Of a stretch of DNA of 64,000 nt, positions 53,111-63,536 are shown piece after piece. The position numbers and the translations under genes were made by a program. The stretch comes from Tipula vernalis (taxonomy: Eukaryota; Arthropoda; Insecta; Diptera; Tipulidae), in the NCBI GenBank assembly GCA_958295665.1, contig OY282559.1, positions 135,945,241 to 136,009,240 on the forward strand, in the 5' to 3' direction. Within the stretch, counting starts at the first letter, position 1, and every line of letters begins with the position of its first letter. The notes under the pieces are model-generated. The model saw only the letters and a program-made list of their open reading frames with translations, was not told the origin of the DNA and did not search any database.

Positions 53111-53832
53111 TTCATTATAGATCAACTGAGCTCAGAGATGCTACACCTCGATTACATTTTGTGGCCCTCTGTAATTAATGCCTGGTCCTTTTATCATTTA
53201 ATTAGAGCCTTCCACTTGTTTTGGAAATCTCCCTTGGAAGCCTCTGTTTATTTGCTCTGTTTATTTATCTAACGACGAGAAAATATTTAAGAAATCTGAA
53301 ACGTAAAATATTAGTGGGAAAGCTCTGCTCGATTATATATTATTGATTGGAACTCGTTTTTAAAATGTACCCACTTAGTCGTGGTAATTTCGAAAGTTTT
53401 GGAGATTGCACGTCACTTTCGAAGTGTTGTCGTAGGTTTATTTTGTTTAATAAATTCTATCAATTTTGCCTTGATGGATACGTATCTGATTTATATGTTT
53501 TTTCACCGACAACATCTTGATGATGCTCGATTGTTCGTTTACTACCCCGATTCACTGCTTTCCAGATGAATATAATGAAAGTCATGTTCTTTATTCACCT
53601 ATATCCTTGATTATGAGTTTTAGGTCAATGTGAGACAGTAAACTATTTTCTTTGTTTCTTTCTAGGATTCTTGAATAAGCATTAGTCTAAATGTCAAGGT
53701 GATGCTTTTTGTAAGATAAAGTGGTTGTAAGTGATTATTTTGCTCAATAGTCTCGTGCATCTCTCACTTGTCAAAAGTACAATTTTATATGTTGTGCCCC
53801 TTTGATTTATGAAATTTAAAGATTTCGAATAC
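53111..53832. other. Unassigned spacer
   Basis: No supported gene. It follows the integrase end of the minus-strand Gypsy element, so any 3' LTR of that element should be here, but no second LTR copy exists for comparison. Confidence 0.4.
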
Positions 53833-55318
53833 TTATTGTAGGGGCGTAACATGCAAATTTAAAATTTGAAGTCGAATTACATCAAAATACCTAAAATCTA
53901 TATATAGATTTGGAAATAATTTATTTAAACGAATGCTCCACCTAAACCAAAATTTATTTTCATTGGTCGACACTGTACCAAGTAGGAGTACCTGATTTTC
54001 TTTTTTTTCTCGAAAATAGAGTTCTTTATAGTGATGGTAAAGGTATGATGATTTTGTTGCGGAACTGACCAAAAACCAATTCAAATGGCATATGGCACGA
54101 ATTCCGTGCCTATTTGTGTAGTGGTTCATATGGATCAAATGGATAATTTTGAATATAATTCCTTAAATATTCTATTACGATTTTGTGGCTAAGTTCAAGT
54201 GCCCCATTAGTGTTATATTTTTAGAATTTTACTTATTTGCTTGAATAGTTTCTCCCATTAAATTAGTTAAAATTGAAGCGCGAGACCCGAATATACAAAT
54301 ACAATTTTGAATCAAAGCTTTGGCAACCGTCTCAGTCTCTTAATTGGATAAAGGAATTGCCAAAGAAAATTTTGGTTAAATTACATTGCATAGTTGGTAT
54401 ATACTGAGGTGTGAAGACAGCAGAGGCCCGATGATATCAAAAAAACAATTTTTCAAATGCTTTTGTGGATGTTGTCCTAATTCTTCTTTTTCTTCGTTCT
54501 TTTGGCAAAATGCGTAATTTCGTATAAAATTTTCAGTTCTAGCGAAGATTTTTGGAAAATAAAAAAAATTACGGAGTCGTTTGAAAGTTCTCTATATTCC
54601 CTGGTGAGCTCCTTGAGCTCCATCATGAAACTCCTTAATAATTGTATTTATAACATTTTTGTTGGTTAAGGAAATAATCGTATTCTATTGTTCATTATTG
54701 GAAGGTATAGTAGAGTTGGAAATTGGCATTATTGAGTCTGAATTACCTATTACTGAGTTTTGTGAAATTAACGATACATTTGAAGAATTAGCAAAAGAAT
54801 TTTGTAAGGAATTTGATGATTTTGATGATTGTTTCGATTTACGGACGTTGACTTAGTTAATATTTACCCTCTATCTAGTTAATCTTGCAACCATATTATA
54901 ACCAAGTTTCGTGATCACTAACAATTTTAAATTTCCTTCCATACAGATAAGGTCGAAATTATTGATGAAAGCTCCTTTTTAACAGCCGAATAACTTTTCT
55001 CAGCAATGTTCAACAACCTGCCTCTTGGAACAAAACTGAACCTATTGCTATGTATATCACTTGCGTCGTAGGTAAGCAAAAACTAATTTGAAAAATTCGA
55101 AAATTGCAAGGACTGGAGCATTTGATAGAAATTCTTTAATTTTTTGGAAAGCTTCATCATAAAAAATATCCCTCCCATACAAACTTAGCATGCATTTTTA
55201 AAGGATCCGTCAATGGTTTAGCAATTTTTCTAAAGTGAGGCCAAATCTTACGGTAGTAATCAACAAGAACAACGAACGACTTTACATTGCGAGACGTTTT
55301 AAGTGTTGGATAAGATAT
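53833..55318 (-). pseudogene. Gypsy RT end, RNase H and integrase (left part of split element)
   Basis: Minus-strand remnant. At 55300-55200 it reads NVKSFVVLVDYYRKIWPHFR and KIAKPLTD, the RT connection block. Then GSVLFQEAG and FRPYLYGRKFKIVSDHET mark RNase H (about 55080-54900). Integrase pieces follow: a FDIIGPLLSSHLSIYQL-like block (about 54440) and a rearranged catalytic-Glu to C-terminal region near 54240-54130. The frame 54138-53833 includes LYFREKKENQVLLLGTVSTN. Every domain contains stops. It is the downstream half of an element whose RT start lies at 61.7-62.2 kb, beyond the CACTA-like insertion. Described only as decayed fragments. Confidence 0.7.
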
Positions 55319-55322
55319 TACT

Positions 55323-55457
55323 ACAGTCGAAACTCGATTATCCGGGATGCTCGAGACAGAACGTTTTCCGGATAATCAAAGAAAATCTGGATAAACAAGT
55401 GACTCAAAAAAATCGACTGTCTAAAAAAAATCACAGATCAAAATCGAGTTTTAACTG
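55323..55457 (+). repeat. pogo/Tigger-like transposon end
   Basis: Begins CAGTCGAAACTCGATTATCC right after TA, typical of pogo-type terminal repeats, and contains an inverted CCGGATAATC 45 bp further in. It sits exactly where the Gypsy reading is interrupted (55318). The other end may lie beyond the CACTA-like element, near 61690, but is too diverged to assert. Confidence 0.6.
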
Positions 55458-55473
55458 CACACTTAGAAATTTG
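55458..55473 (+). repeat. Left terminal inverted repeat of CACTA-like element
   Basis: CACACTTAGAAATTTG. Its inverted copy is 61656-61671 (one inserted T before the last G). Confidence 0.8.
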
Positions 55474-55964
55474 TTTGATATACGATTCTATTAGCATCGC
55501 ATATACGTCCGACATATACTTGCACCGAAATTCGATGTAAAGTTTGTATCGAATACATTTTCGAAGTTACTTGCTTCAGTAAGCGAAATATGAAGTAAGA
55601 TGCATCCATTGCAGTTTCGACGTAACTTACGTTATAAAATAATGAAAGATTCAATATTACGTCGAAAATCTGTTCAATGTATTTTGCACTGGAAACACCA
55701 ATTCAATGTTAATTGTGTCAAAAAAAATTTCGATGGAAATAGCGTCCAATTACCTTGATAGGTGCAACATAGCCTCAAAACTGATTTCACTGTCCAAACC
55801 GGCGTTGTATAATGAATTGTACTGTACGAACCGATTTGGTTACCGAATAATATACACAATTACAAAATAATTATGATAATTATATTTATTTTAAATATAA
55901 ATTAAAATTACAATTATAAGTAACTCATACTATTAAGAAATTACAAATTAAAACATCTTATACA

Positions 55965-58348
55965 TTAAATTTTATGAATATTATAACTTAAAATATATGA
56001 ATTATTCGTATTATAACAACAATGTGCTTCATAACTTTTTTTGTATTTTAAATTTTTATATAATATATATACAGGATCTTCGTTTTTTTTAATAAGCATA
56101 AAACTGCAGTAAAATTGATCAACAATTCCTATATATTCATTAAGATGAAAATTAATTTCGTTTTTGTTTTCCAATATTTCCTCAATCATATATAAATGTA
56201 TGGTTTCACGAATGCTAAATTTATCTTTGAGGATGAAAAACCCCTTTTTGTAATGAAACTCATTTTCAAAATTCGTTAATTTATAAAGTGGGGCCTGAAA
56301 ATTTCTGTAATTTGAGTCTGGTAATGTTATCTGACTTTTTTTCCCCGTTTTGTAATTTAATTCGGTGCCAAATTGTAACCAACAGGTTGCTAACATTTGT
56401 TGATGTCTTTGAGCAAATGTATGACATATATTTATAAAATTTGGATTCACGTTTTTGGTGAAATAACGATGTTTACCCTCGTAACGCATTGTCCACATAT
56501 TAATTATAGGCCCCATTTGTCTGATAATTCTCGGATAGTGTATTAAAAAATGTTGTTTTGGAGTTAGGGTTTTATTAAAAACATTTAAAATAATATGTAA
56601 ATGTTGGGAAATAAGGTCTTGTAAATTCTTAATATCACCTTCGGTGATTTCATATGAAAATAAAATAGTTAAAATTTGGAGCATTGTAATTATACTTCTC
56701 CAATAGTCGTCATGACTTGAATGATGAAATCGATCAAATATAAATGGAAAATGAACCGCTAAACATAAAATTTGAGAATCATTTTGCCCTAAATTACTTC
56801 TATCCAAATTTATATTGGATGGTTTAGATTTTCTATCAATAAAACCAAAATTATAGGGCGATACACAATCATTTAAATGTTGCACATTTAATAAGATTTT
56901 TTTGGATATGAGAAACTCGAACAAATATTTCAGAGTAAGGGGAACAAAGCCCTCTAGACCATCATGTATGAGATCTACGCTATAGTTTTTGATGGTATCA
57001 AAAAATAAGATGTTCGATTAATGCCTTTCGTTTCAATCAAATTTATGCCATGTTCTGGTGGCCAATTTTTTAAAACATCGTAACAGTCTGACGTTCGTAA
57101 TAGTTCAGGATCTTCTGTGGGTGTTACCTTCGTTATACTTTTGGTCATTGTGCATATACGACAAAAATAATTCGCAGAGAACGATTTAGTAAATCCTAAC
57201 ATATCATTAGCTGCAAGGTTATCGTGTACTAATGATATTAATGCGCAATTTATTAATCCTATGTTTTCTACGATAATTCCGTCGACCTCCAAAAGCTTAA
57301 TGTCATCAATTATAGGTTTTAATACCATATTTAAATTAAAATCTCCGTGCAAATCATTAACAAAAAACAGAGAAACTAAAAAAATGTTCTGTAATTTAGA
57401 TTTTAAGTGTAGTGGGCAGTTGACTATTGTAAAATAAATAGCGCCAATTTTGTGAATTAAGGTTTTGCTCCCCAGAACTTTAGCAAGCTCAAAATCGTCA
57501 TAATATAACTGAATAAGCACAACATTTTTAAATTTATATTTTGAATTTAGTGCTTGAAATACGGCCCCGCAACACATATTTGTATATAATCCTTCTGTAC
57601 ATGAATGAGATTTATTAAAATCTTTAAATGAAGTAGCAAAATGGTTGTTTTTAAAAATGGTTTTAATAGTCATGGAAATAGGAATAAATTGAAACAAATT
57701 TTGAACTAGCACCTTTTTATATGAACGTGATTGCTGATTAAATCGTAACTCCCAACGGAAACCGATCGGTATTTGAGTTGGCTTCGTAAAATACTGATTT
57801 CTACTGAAAAGCTTTTGCCTTCTATATTTCGAAGTAAAATTATTTTAAGTATTATTTATCTTAGCTTCAGCACTGTGATTATGTGTCGAAGGGGTTACAA
57901 CTTTAACAGCATTTTTCACAACAGTTCGAGCTTCGGTGAAAATGGTTGAAATAGTTTCCTCGGGCAAACCCAATTTATTCATTGTAGTGTACATTTGATG
58001 TACACTATTTTCAAATATATCCCAAATAACATTTTCTTTAGATTTGGAACTATCGTCATTCAAGTAGTGTGTATCAATGCATCTCAGACTATTTAATGAC
58101 ATTTCAGGTTGTTCTGTTAAGAGTGGTTGCTCAGTTTTGAGAGTTTCATTTCCACTTATTTCATTATATTTTTCTATGTGTTTTTTTAAAGAGAGATATC
58201 TTATAAACGACCTTTGGCAGTTTTTATTTACGACACATTTTAATTTCATTAACGAATTTTCTTTTATAAATTCTACATATTTTAAATGAATTTCTAAACT
58301 TTTAAAGCTGTTAAATTCCTTACTACAAACAAAGCAAAATAAAATCAT
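55965..58348 (-). pseudogene. CACTA-like transposase
   Basis: About 790 codons with only two lesions. The N-terminus (58348) has CFVCSKEFNSFKSLEIHLKY and CVVNKNCQRSFIRYLSLKKH, two zinc-finger-like C/H clusters. A TAA at 57845-57847 interrupts, and the same frame continues SKYRRQKLFSRNQYFTKPTQ to LIQLYYDDFELAKVLGSKTL, IHKIGAIYFTIVNCPLHLKS, NMVLKPIIDDIKLLEVDGII, SLVHDNLAANDMLGFTKSFS and ANYFCRICTMTK, a Tnp2/Transposase_21-like core. A frameshift near 57000 leads to LIHDGLEGFVPLTLKYLFEF and LTPKQHFLIHYPRIIRQMGP, then INMWTMRYEGKHRYF, which resembles the DUF4218 region that follows Tnp2 in plant CACTA. Catalytic acids are likely in YYDDFE and VHDNL. It is encoded just downstream of the accessory gene. 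Confidence 0.75.
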
Positions 58349-58412
58349 ATTTTTAAACTTAACTTAAACTCTTAAACTTCAAATTATTGTTTCTTATAAT
58401 AGGGTCTTATAG

Positions 58413-58742
58413 TTAATTATGATTACTTATCTCTAGTTCTAATTTACTATAAATTTCTTTTATTCTTAGAATTTTGGAATCTGTCGATTCTATTTTATAA
58501 AAATAAGAAGCTACAAAATTAAAAAAGGTTTTTGTTGAATAATAAAAATCTTGGTTAAATATGTAATGAGCTTTAAAAAGGTAGTCAAAAGCCTCAATTG
58601 CTGAAATATGTGGAGGTAATATTATAATTTCGTCTTCCACGCATAAATAGTAGGATGATATTGCTAATCGGTTTTCACCCACCGCTATTATATATGGATG
58701 AATTGCATTAAATTCCTTTAATTCGTCAATGGTTAGGTTAAT
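58413..58742 (-). pseudogene. Accessory gene, last exon
   Basis: Begins after a CTTTTCATTTCAG acceptor (58743-58744 being AG). Reads INLTIDELKEFNAIHPYIIA, VGENRLAISSYYLCVEDEII, ILPPHISAIEAFDYLFKAHY and IFNQDFYYSTKTFFNFVASY, and ends with LEISNHN and a stop 65 bp before the transposase start codon. The preceding exon must be read through a one-base shift to join it. Predicted to be a compact C-terminal domain with alternating hydrophobic pattern. Confidence 0.65.
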
Positions 58743-59000
58743 CTGAAATGAAAAGATAAACAATTATTTCAACATTCTAAGGGTTAATGAATTATTATTT
58801 TACATTTTTGAACACAACAATTTTTTTAATTACTGTAGAAAAACCGGCTCTTGATTTTTGGAAGAAGAAACTCCACCTATATTTTGTGGCAATAAATTTA
58901 ATAAATAGAGTATAGGCTTCAATGATTCAGTCCACTCTTAAAATATAAAAAAAAATTTAGAATTAGTGTTCAATATTAAACATTTTTAAAAAAAAAAAAA

Positions 59001-59078
59001 TTACCTGTAGATGATCTTTACAAGATCGAAACCTTTGCAAAAATTACCTGTAGATGATCTTTACAAGATCGAAACTAG
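59001..59078. repeat. 43-bp tandem duplication inside accessory gene
   Basis: TTACCTGTAGATGATCTTTA plus CAAGATCGAAAC occurs at 59001 and again at 59044. On the minus strand each copy ends CATCTACAG followed by GTAA, a good splice-donor shape, within the intron between exons 5 and 6. Confidence 0.85.
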
Positions 59079-59345
59079 TTGTAATTTTAAATAAATAAAA
59101 GTAAATAAATTCAAAAATAAAAAGTTTGGTTTTTTTATTTTTAAGTAAGTGAAAACTGTTGGTGTTTTGTGATTATACGAAATAATATTAATTATATAAT
59201 TAGTGTTCAGTTTAAGAGTTGCTGTAAATTTAAATAAAAACCTCTAAAAATTAGTTAAAAGAAATGTTTTAATTGATGATAAAAAATCAATCAATTTGAT
59301 TTCATTTATATTATTTTACAATTACTATTGATGCGGATTATATAC

Positions 59346-59481
59346 CTTCTATTTCGGGAATTTTTCGATAAGTTTCTCCCTTTAGGTCCAAATACACTTT
59401 GAAGACATGGGGATGAATAGTAGTCCACTTCGACATAAAATTTTGTGCGTCAGGATAACACAGTTCAAAATCAAATGATAT
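59346..59481 (-). pseudogene. Accessory gene, exon 5
   Basis: Acceptor TGTTAACAG precedes ISFDFELCYPDAQNFMSKWT, TIHPHVFKVYLDLKGETYRK and IPEIE. Donor GTATAT follows with one leftover base (G), which joins AG of the next exon to give Glu. Phase therefore agrees on both sides. Open throughout. Confidence 0.65.
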
Positions 59482-59541
59482 CTGTTAACAAAGTTTTTAA
59501 TCAAAATTATGTTTATGTTAAAATTTTTAAAATTTATTTAC

Positions 59542-59880
59542 CAGATCAGGTGCAGTAAAATAAAATGGGAAGCTTATTGAATATTTTATATCCTTATTAT
59601 ATTTTAGTGTTTGGATACGTAATTTTAAAGTTGATTGTAATTTAGATTTAATCAATTCCTTTTGAGTTACCACATTTTCATTTTTCAATTTAATGAAATC
59701 CTCGCTATCTTCAAAACTAATGCACGAATTTGTAGTTGATTCTTCAAGTACGATGGAAAATTTCGATTTCCGTTTTCTAGTGGTTGTGTCTTCGTCCTCT
59801 ACTGCATAAATTTTTCTACGAAGTCGTTGCAGCCTTGATAGTATATATCCTCGGTTCGGTTTTCTATTATAGAGCAGCTC
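59542..59880 (-). pseudogene. Accessory gene, exon 4
   Basis: Acceptor TTATTAG is followed by ELLYNRKPNRGYILSRLQRL, RRKIYAVEDEDTTTRKRKSK (an acidic then basic segment that could act as a nuclear localisation signal), TNSCISFEDSEDFIKLKNEN, then KYNKDIKYSISFPFYFTAPD. Donor is GTAAAT at 59541. Both junctions are phase 0 with their neighbours. No stop in 113 codons. Confidence 0.65.
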
Positions 59881-60014
59881 CTAATAAGAGGAATTAATTT
59901 AGGTTAAAAATAATCTGTTACTTATTTAATATGTTGTTTATTGTTTTGAAATCTTGACCAATTGTTAGATTAAATATAAAAAAATGGTTTAAAATGAATT
60001 GGTTAGTTTCTTAC

Positions 60015-60263
60015 GATTTCATTTTCATGTGTTGATTTTAGTTGTGGGAACAATTCGATCATTGCTTGAGCTAAAGACTCAATATAAATGTGTTCTGGAT
60101 GGTGGCTATATTTTTTCACCAGTAAATCCACACTTTCCCTTACGATAGCTCTCCTTTCCATATCAGAAAGACCTTGCAATTCTATAGATGTACACAATTT
60201 TTTACCCAAAGTAAACCCGCTTTGGGATTCCAAGATGTATGTATGTTTCCAGTTCCTGCAGAT
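60015..60263 (-). pseudogene. Accessory gene, exon 3
   Basis: ILESQSGFTLGKKLCTSIEL, QGLSDMERRAIVRESVDLLV, KKYSHHPEHIYIESLAQAMI and ELFPQLKSTHENEI, ending at a GTAAGA donor (60014). The block RRAIVRESVDLL...AMIELFP is a helical N-terminal domain seen in several insect repeat proteins. A CTGCAG acceptor lies at about 60264, but joining to exon 2 needs either a weak donor a few bases further or a one-base indel. Confidence 0.6.
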
Positions 60264-60566
60264 TAAAGTCGGCAAAGTTGAAATTATGTTTTACTTTTTA
60301 ACTTCTTTTATTTCAAAAAATTAATTTTTGACGAATTATAACAATTAATTCATGCACCAAATGAAGTGAAACTTTTGTACTTCAGTTTAAAATAAAGTAT
60401 GCACAGCATAAAGCATGTTCAGATACTATATAACACACTAATCAAATTAACATAAAGTGGCATTATCCCAATAAAATGTTTGGTATACTAAATATACTAA
60501 TGTTTGGTGACAAATCCAGTAATCAAATACATAATATTATATAATATATAAAAAAAACATAGTTAC

Positions 60567-60784
60567 ATTTGAAGATATATAAATGCTACTTCCAATTATA
60601 CAATTCTCTTTCACTACTGGTGTCCCAATTTCCGAATTCTTTTTAATATTTATTTTGATGAAGAAATTACTTTGTTGATAAAATTGTTCCACAATCTCGA
60701 CGAAACTTTCTTTAGGAATTATAATATCTTGGGAATCCGAAAGCGATTCTATTTCGAATGCCGAAATATTTAGATGAATGGCAA
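60567..60784 (-). pseudogene. Accessory gene, exon 2
   Basis: Between an ATTATAG acceptor and a GTAACT donor: AIHLNISAFEIESLSDSQDI, IIPKESFVEIVEQFYQQSNF, FIKINIKKNSEIGTPVVKEN and CIIGSSIYISSN. Open for about 72 codons. The first codon is split with exon 1 (G + TT = Val), and the phases match. Confidence 0.6.
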
Positions 60785-60970
60785 CTATAATTATAAAATA
60801 ATTTTTTCACTGAATATGTTTTTGATGTAAGTTACATTAAATTATTCCATTTTAGGTACAAATTGCATCGCATAAGAAAAAATTTACCACGTTTTTGGCA
60901 TCGTCAATTTTCATGGTTGTTAAATAAAATAACAATTAAATTATTTGATATGGACCATAATTATATTTAC

Positions 60971-61082
60971 CTGACACTACAAAATCGTCGAAGGCTCACA
61001 ACTCGCCATGTTTAATAACTTTCATGTAACTGATCTTATTATTATAAAACATTTTAGTATAAATGTACTCTTTGGCTTCCAT
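60971..61082 (-). pseudogene. Accessory gene, exon 1
   Basis: Starts MEAKEYIYTKMFYNNKISYM and continues KVIKHGEL, then TGA, AFDDFVVS and a GTAAAT donor at 60970. The TGA lies in an otherwise sensible frame, so it is probably a single mutation. About 590 bp separate this start from the right terminal repeat, room for a promoter. Confidence 0.5.
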
Positions 61083-61655
61083 TTTTTTGACGAAAATATT
61101 ATTCACTTAAAGTCTGTACCACTTTTACACTTATTCTTAATCCTATATTACAAAAATTAGTCAAAAATTACACCACAATACTAAATACTATATTTTATTA
61201 TTTTTCATTATTAAATTCACACTAACTGTACCACAATGATTTGTTCCAACAATTTCACTTGTTCACAATACGACGACACCAACTAGAATAAAAATCTCAA
61301 CTAAACTAAAAAAATGATTAAACATTATTAACCCCTCAATTGCCGGGATTAGTAAATGTTTCAGAAAAATTTACTATATGTTTACACATTCATTTATGCA
61401 TAAGGAGAACGAAGTTATGTATAGGGTTAATTTATCTCATATTTTATTTGAATTTTTTATAAATGGGGAAACCCCATATACTACCGCAGTTTAGGCTATT
61501 AATTCGATGTATTTTAAAATTAATTCGATGTATTTTTGCATTGGTTTTAAATGGAGTTACATCGTAAATATGATCGATGTTAGCTTTGTATCTAAATTCG
61601 ATTCAGGACTGGATCGTATATGGCTCGATACAAAAGTTGCATCGAAAATCGACGC

Positions 61656-61671
61656 AAAATTTCTAAGTGTG
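61656..61671 (-). repeat. Right terminal inverted repeat of CACTA-like element
   Basis: AAAATTTCTAAGTGTG, the inverted partner of 55458-55473. Confidence 0.8.
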
Positions 61672-61699
61672 TGTATATCGATTTTTGTTGGATCTGGTT

Positions 61700-62160
61700 A
61701 AATTCCCGTCTCGTTGTTGTATAGCCGATTGCCTTAAACAAGAAAATACTTCTTAAAATCGTTCGTTGTGATCAAGGAGACTCCTTTAAAAAATAACAAT
61801 GCCGTGGTAAATTAGGCATTTTATTCCATTTACAATAAACAAATCGTTATTCATCAATCTCTGAAATGTATATACTGGGTGATGTTCCGTTTCATTAATG
61901 AAAGCTCTTTTTTTCGCGGTCTCTTATATCAATAGTGATCTGATGGTACTCGTGCGCAAACGATCCATTCTTTCGAGGATATCCCTGATATTTGGTAAAG
62001 GGTATTTCAATCTCCAATAATCGACAACAATACGAAATTTTTTTTATTTGATTTTGTTTTTAGTAATGCACATAATAAGGCAAAGTTCCATGGCGATTTT
62101 GAATCCTTTATTATTCCATCAATTTTCATATCTGAAACTTGTCTGTTCAACAAATTTATC
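61700..62160 (-). pseudogene. Gypsy RT N-terminal half (right part of split element)
   Basis: On the minus strand: GIIKDSKSPWNFAL (about 62110), KKFRIVVDYWRLKYPLPNI (about 62050-61990), AFINETEHHPVYTFQRLMNN with the region of the LDDI box destroyed (about 61900-61800), and RSLLDHNERF followed by EVFSCLRQ (about 61770-61730). This is the front of a Gypsy RT, fingers to palm. Its continuation is at 55318 on the far side of the CACTA-like insertion. About 40 residues are missing at the junction. Confidence 0.7.
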
Positions 62161-62865
62161 TAAAAATTTTGCTTAAATGAAATACAATCTGGAAAGAATA
62201 ATTCAACAGTACATAGATACACAGAAACCAATTTTTTTTAAAGTATCATTTGATATTCCTGTAATCAATCACCTAGCGTGAGGATAATACAAAATATCAA
62301 GATGTTAATTTTCAATTCATTGGTGAGATTTAAATTTGTACCACATTTTTGGAATGCTAAAATATTACTTTGTTTTGGAAACTTATGTAATTATTGGTAA
62401 CAAATTCAAGATTTGATTCGGATTTGTATTAGGTTACTATTATCTAAAATGCTTGAATTATTGATTTTATCGGAATTTGACGAATTATCGAAATCTGAAT
62501 ACTCTATATTAATTTTTGATAATTTCGGATCCGTTTAAGAGTACCCCACTCTGCAGATCCCTGCAAGTTTCCCGAAAGTTTATTAAAAAGTTGACATTAG
62601 ATGAACCGTATTTTAATTTATGCGAAAATTTGATATAGGATACGAGAGAACAGAGTTGAGAGGTATGAATCTGCAAGCTTTCCCAAGAAGTTTTATTGGA
62701 TCCACTAATCCTTATAATCTAAGCGCCATTTTCTCGTTTAAATTTTTAATGTCTTTAATTGATTCAGCTGATACAATTATGTTTCCAGCGATTTCAAAAT
62801 TTCTTAATATCATCGGATGGTTTTTAAACAAACACAAAACCTAACATGAGTTAGTATTAAAATTG
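62161..62865. other. Unassigned, between two retroelement fragments
   Basis: Expected to hold protease/Gag parts of the Gypsy element or the linker of the BEL/Pao element. One minus-strand stretch reads GLVDPIKLLGKACRFIP (about 62720-62665), but I cannot assign it. Confidence 0.35.
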
Positions 62866-63272
62866 ATATCTGGCCTTTATTTTACTCTGCCATATCTAGC
62901 AGTTACTAACTTTTGTATGATAACGAAGGCTGCTATGAGGTATAGTTTGTTGATTCCGGATTGGTTGAACGATTGGTTTAGTTTATCGAAAATGTAATCG
63001 TAATCAATATTCGGTTCTAACAGTGGAGTGGCCGATGCCAATGACTTTTTGAACCATTTCGTTTCTGTTAATTGTATTTTTATCGTAGTAATCCTTAATT
63101 TTCATATTTCGAACAACTACTTAGAGGTTCGCGTGGGTATCATTTTGATGATCCCACCATATCCCAAGGACTTTATCACCAATAGTACCTTTATAACGTA
63201 TTTCATTAGATTGCTCGTTCACGTCTGTTCCAATTGCTTGCAGTAAATCGGGGGAATTGCTGATCCATCCTC

Positions 63273-63535
63273 TTATATGGAATCCCGCATTTTGATGAAT
63301 GGTTCACATATGTAGAACCGTCTGAACTGCCTCGTCCATGTTTCGAAAACTATCCCACCAGTCATCGACATATAATGTCGATGCTGAATGGCTCCGACAG
63401 CTCTTGGATATTGCGATTTAAACTGTTCTACATTTTGATCTTTAATATACTGCATGATTGATGGCGAGCAAGTTGCTATGAAAGTCATGACCTTCATGAT
63501 GTAGGTATCCGGTTTTCTTGATTTATCCAAATCTC
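63273..63535 (-). pseudogene. BEL/Pao RT, palm with YVDD
   Basis: Open frame DTYIMKVMTFIATCSPSIMQ, YIKDQNVEQFKSQYPRAVGA and IQHRHYM. In the next frame the conserved YVDDWWDSFRNMDEAV is intact (YVDD at 63372-63361), so a one-base indel lies just before the active site. The region upstream with the motif-B block (FGxxSSP in relatives) appears partly lost: TFIATCSPS is its remnant. Confidence 0.75.
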
Positions 63536-63536
63536 T

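Larger units (their letters stand above)
58413..61082 (-). pseudogene. Multi-exon accessory gene of CACTA-like element
   Basis: Reconstructed on the minus strand from frame and splice signals. Exon 1 is 61082-60971 (MEAKEYIYTKMFYNNKISYM, with an in-frame TGA). Exon 2 is 60784-60567 (VAIHLNISAFEIESLSDSQD). Exon 3 is about 60263-60015 (HTYILESQSGFTLGKKLC, MERRAIVRESVDLLVKKYSH). Exon 4 is 59880-59542 (ELLYNRKPNRGYILSRLQRL). Exon 5 is 59481-59346 (ISFDFELCYPDAQNFMSKWT). Exon 6 is 58936 to about 58810 (EWTESLKPILYLLNLLPQNI). Exon 7 is 58742-58413 (INLTIDELKEFNAIHPYIIA). Most junctions are GT-AG with matching phase. Similar unnamed proteins occur in insect genomes; the role is unknown, and DNA binding or regulation of transposition is a guess. 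Confidence 0.6.
55458..61671 (-). mobile_element. 6.2-kb CACTA-like DNA transposon with two genes
   Basis: Bounded by CACACTTAGAAATTTG at 55458 and its reverse complement ending at 61671 (15-bp perfect match). Subterminal TATACGAT, TGTATCGA and TCGATG words recur in both orientations over 55470-55640 and 61500-61660. Two minus-strand genes lie inside: an accessory protein (61082-58413) and a transposase (58348-55965). The transposase type and CACT-like termini point to the EnSpm/CACTA group. No exact 3-bp target duplication is seen at the flanks, which is expected for an old copy. It splits a Gypsy element. Confidence 0.75.

Noticed and set aside
54659..54856. Acidic plus-strand 65-codon frame
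   Set aside because: Lies antisense to the Gypsy integrase/RNase H remnant; best explained as a shadow.
59020..59070. 27-nt mini-exon in the accessory gene
   Set aside because: Insertion between exons 5 and 6 introduces a stop in the required phase, and exons 5 and 6 already join in frame without it.
61672..61720. Right end of the pogo-like element beyond the CACTA-like element
   Set aside because: Only loose similarity to the inverted 55323 end; not enough to call.
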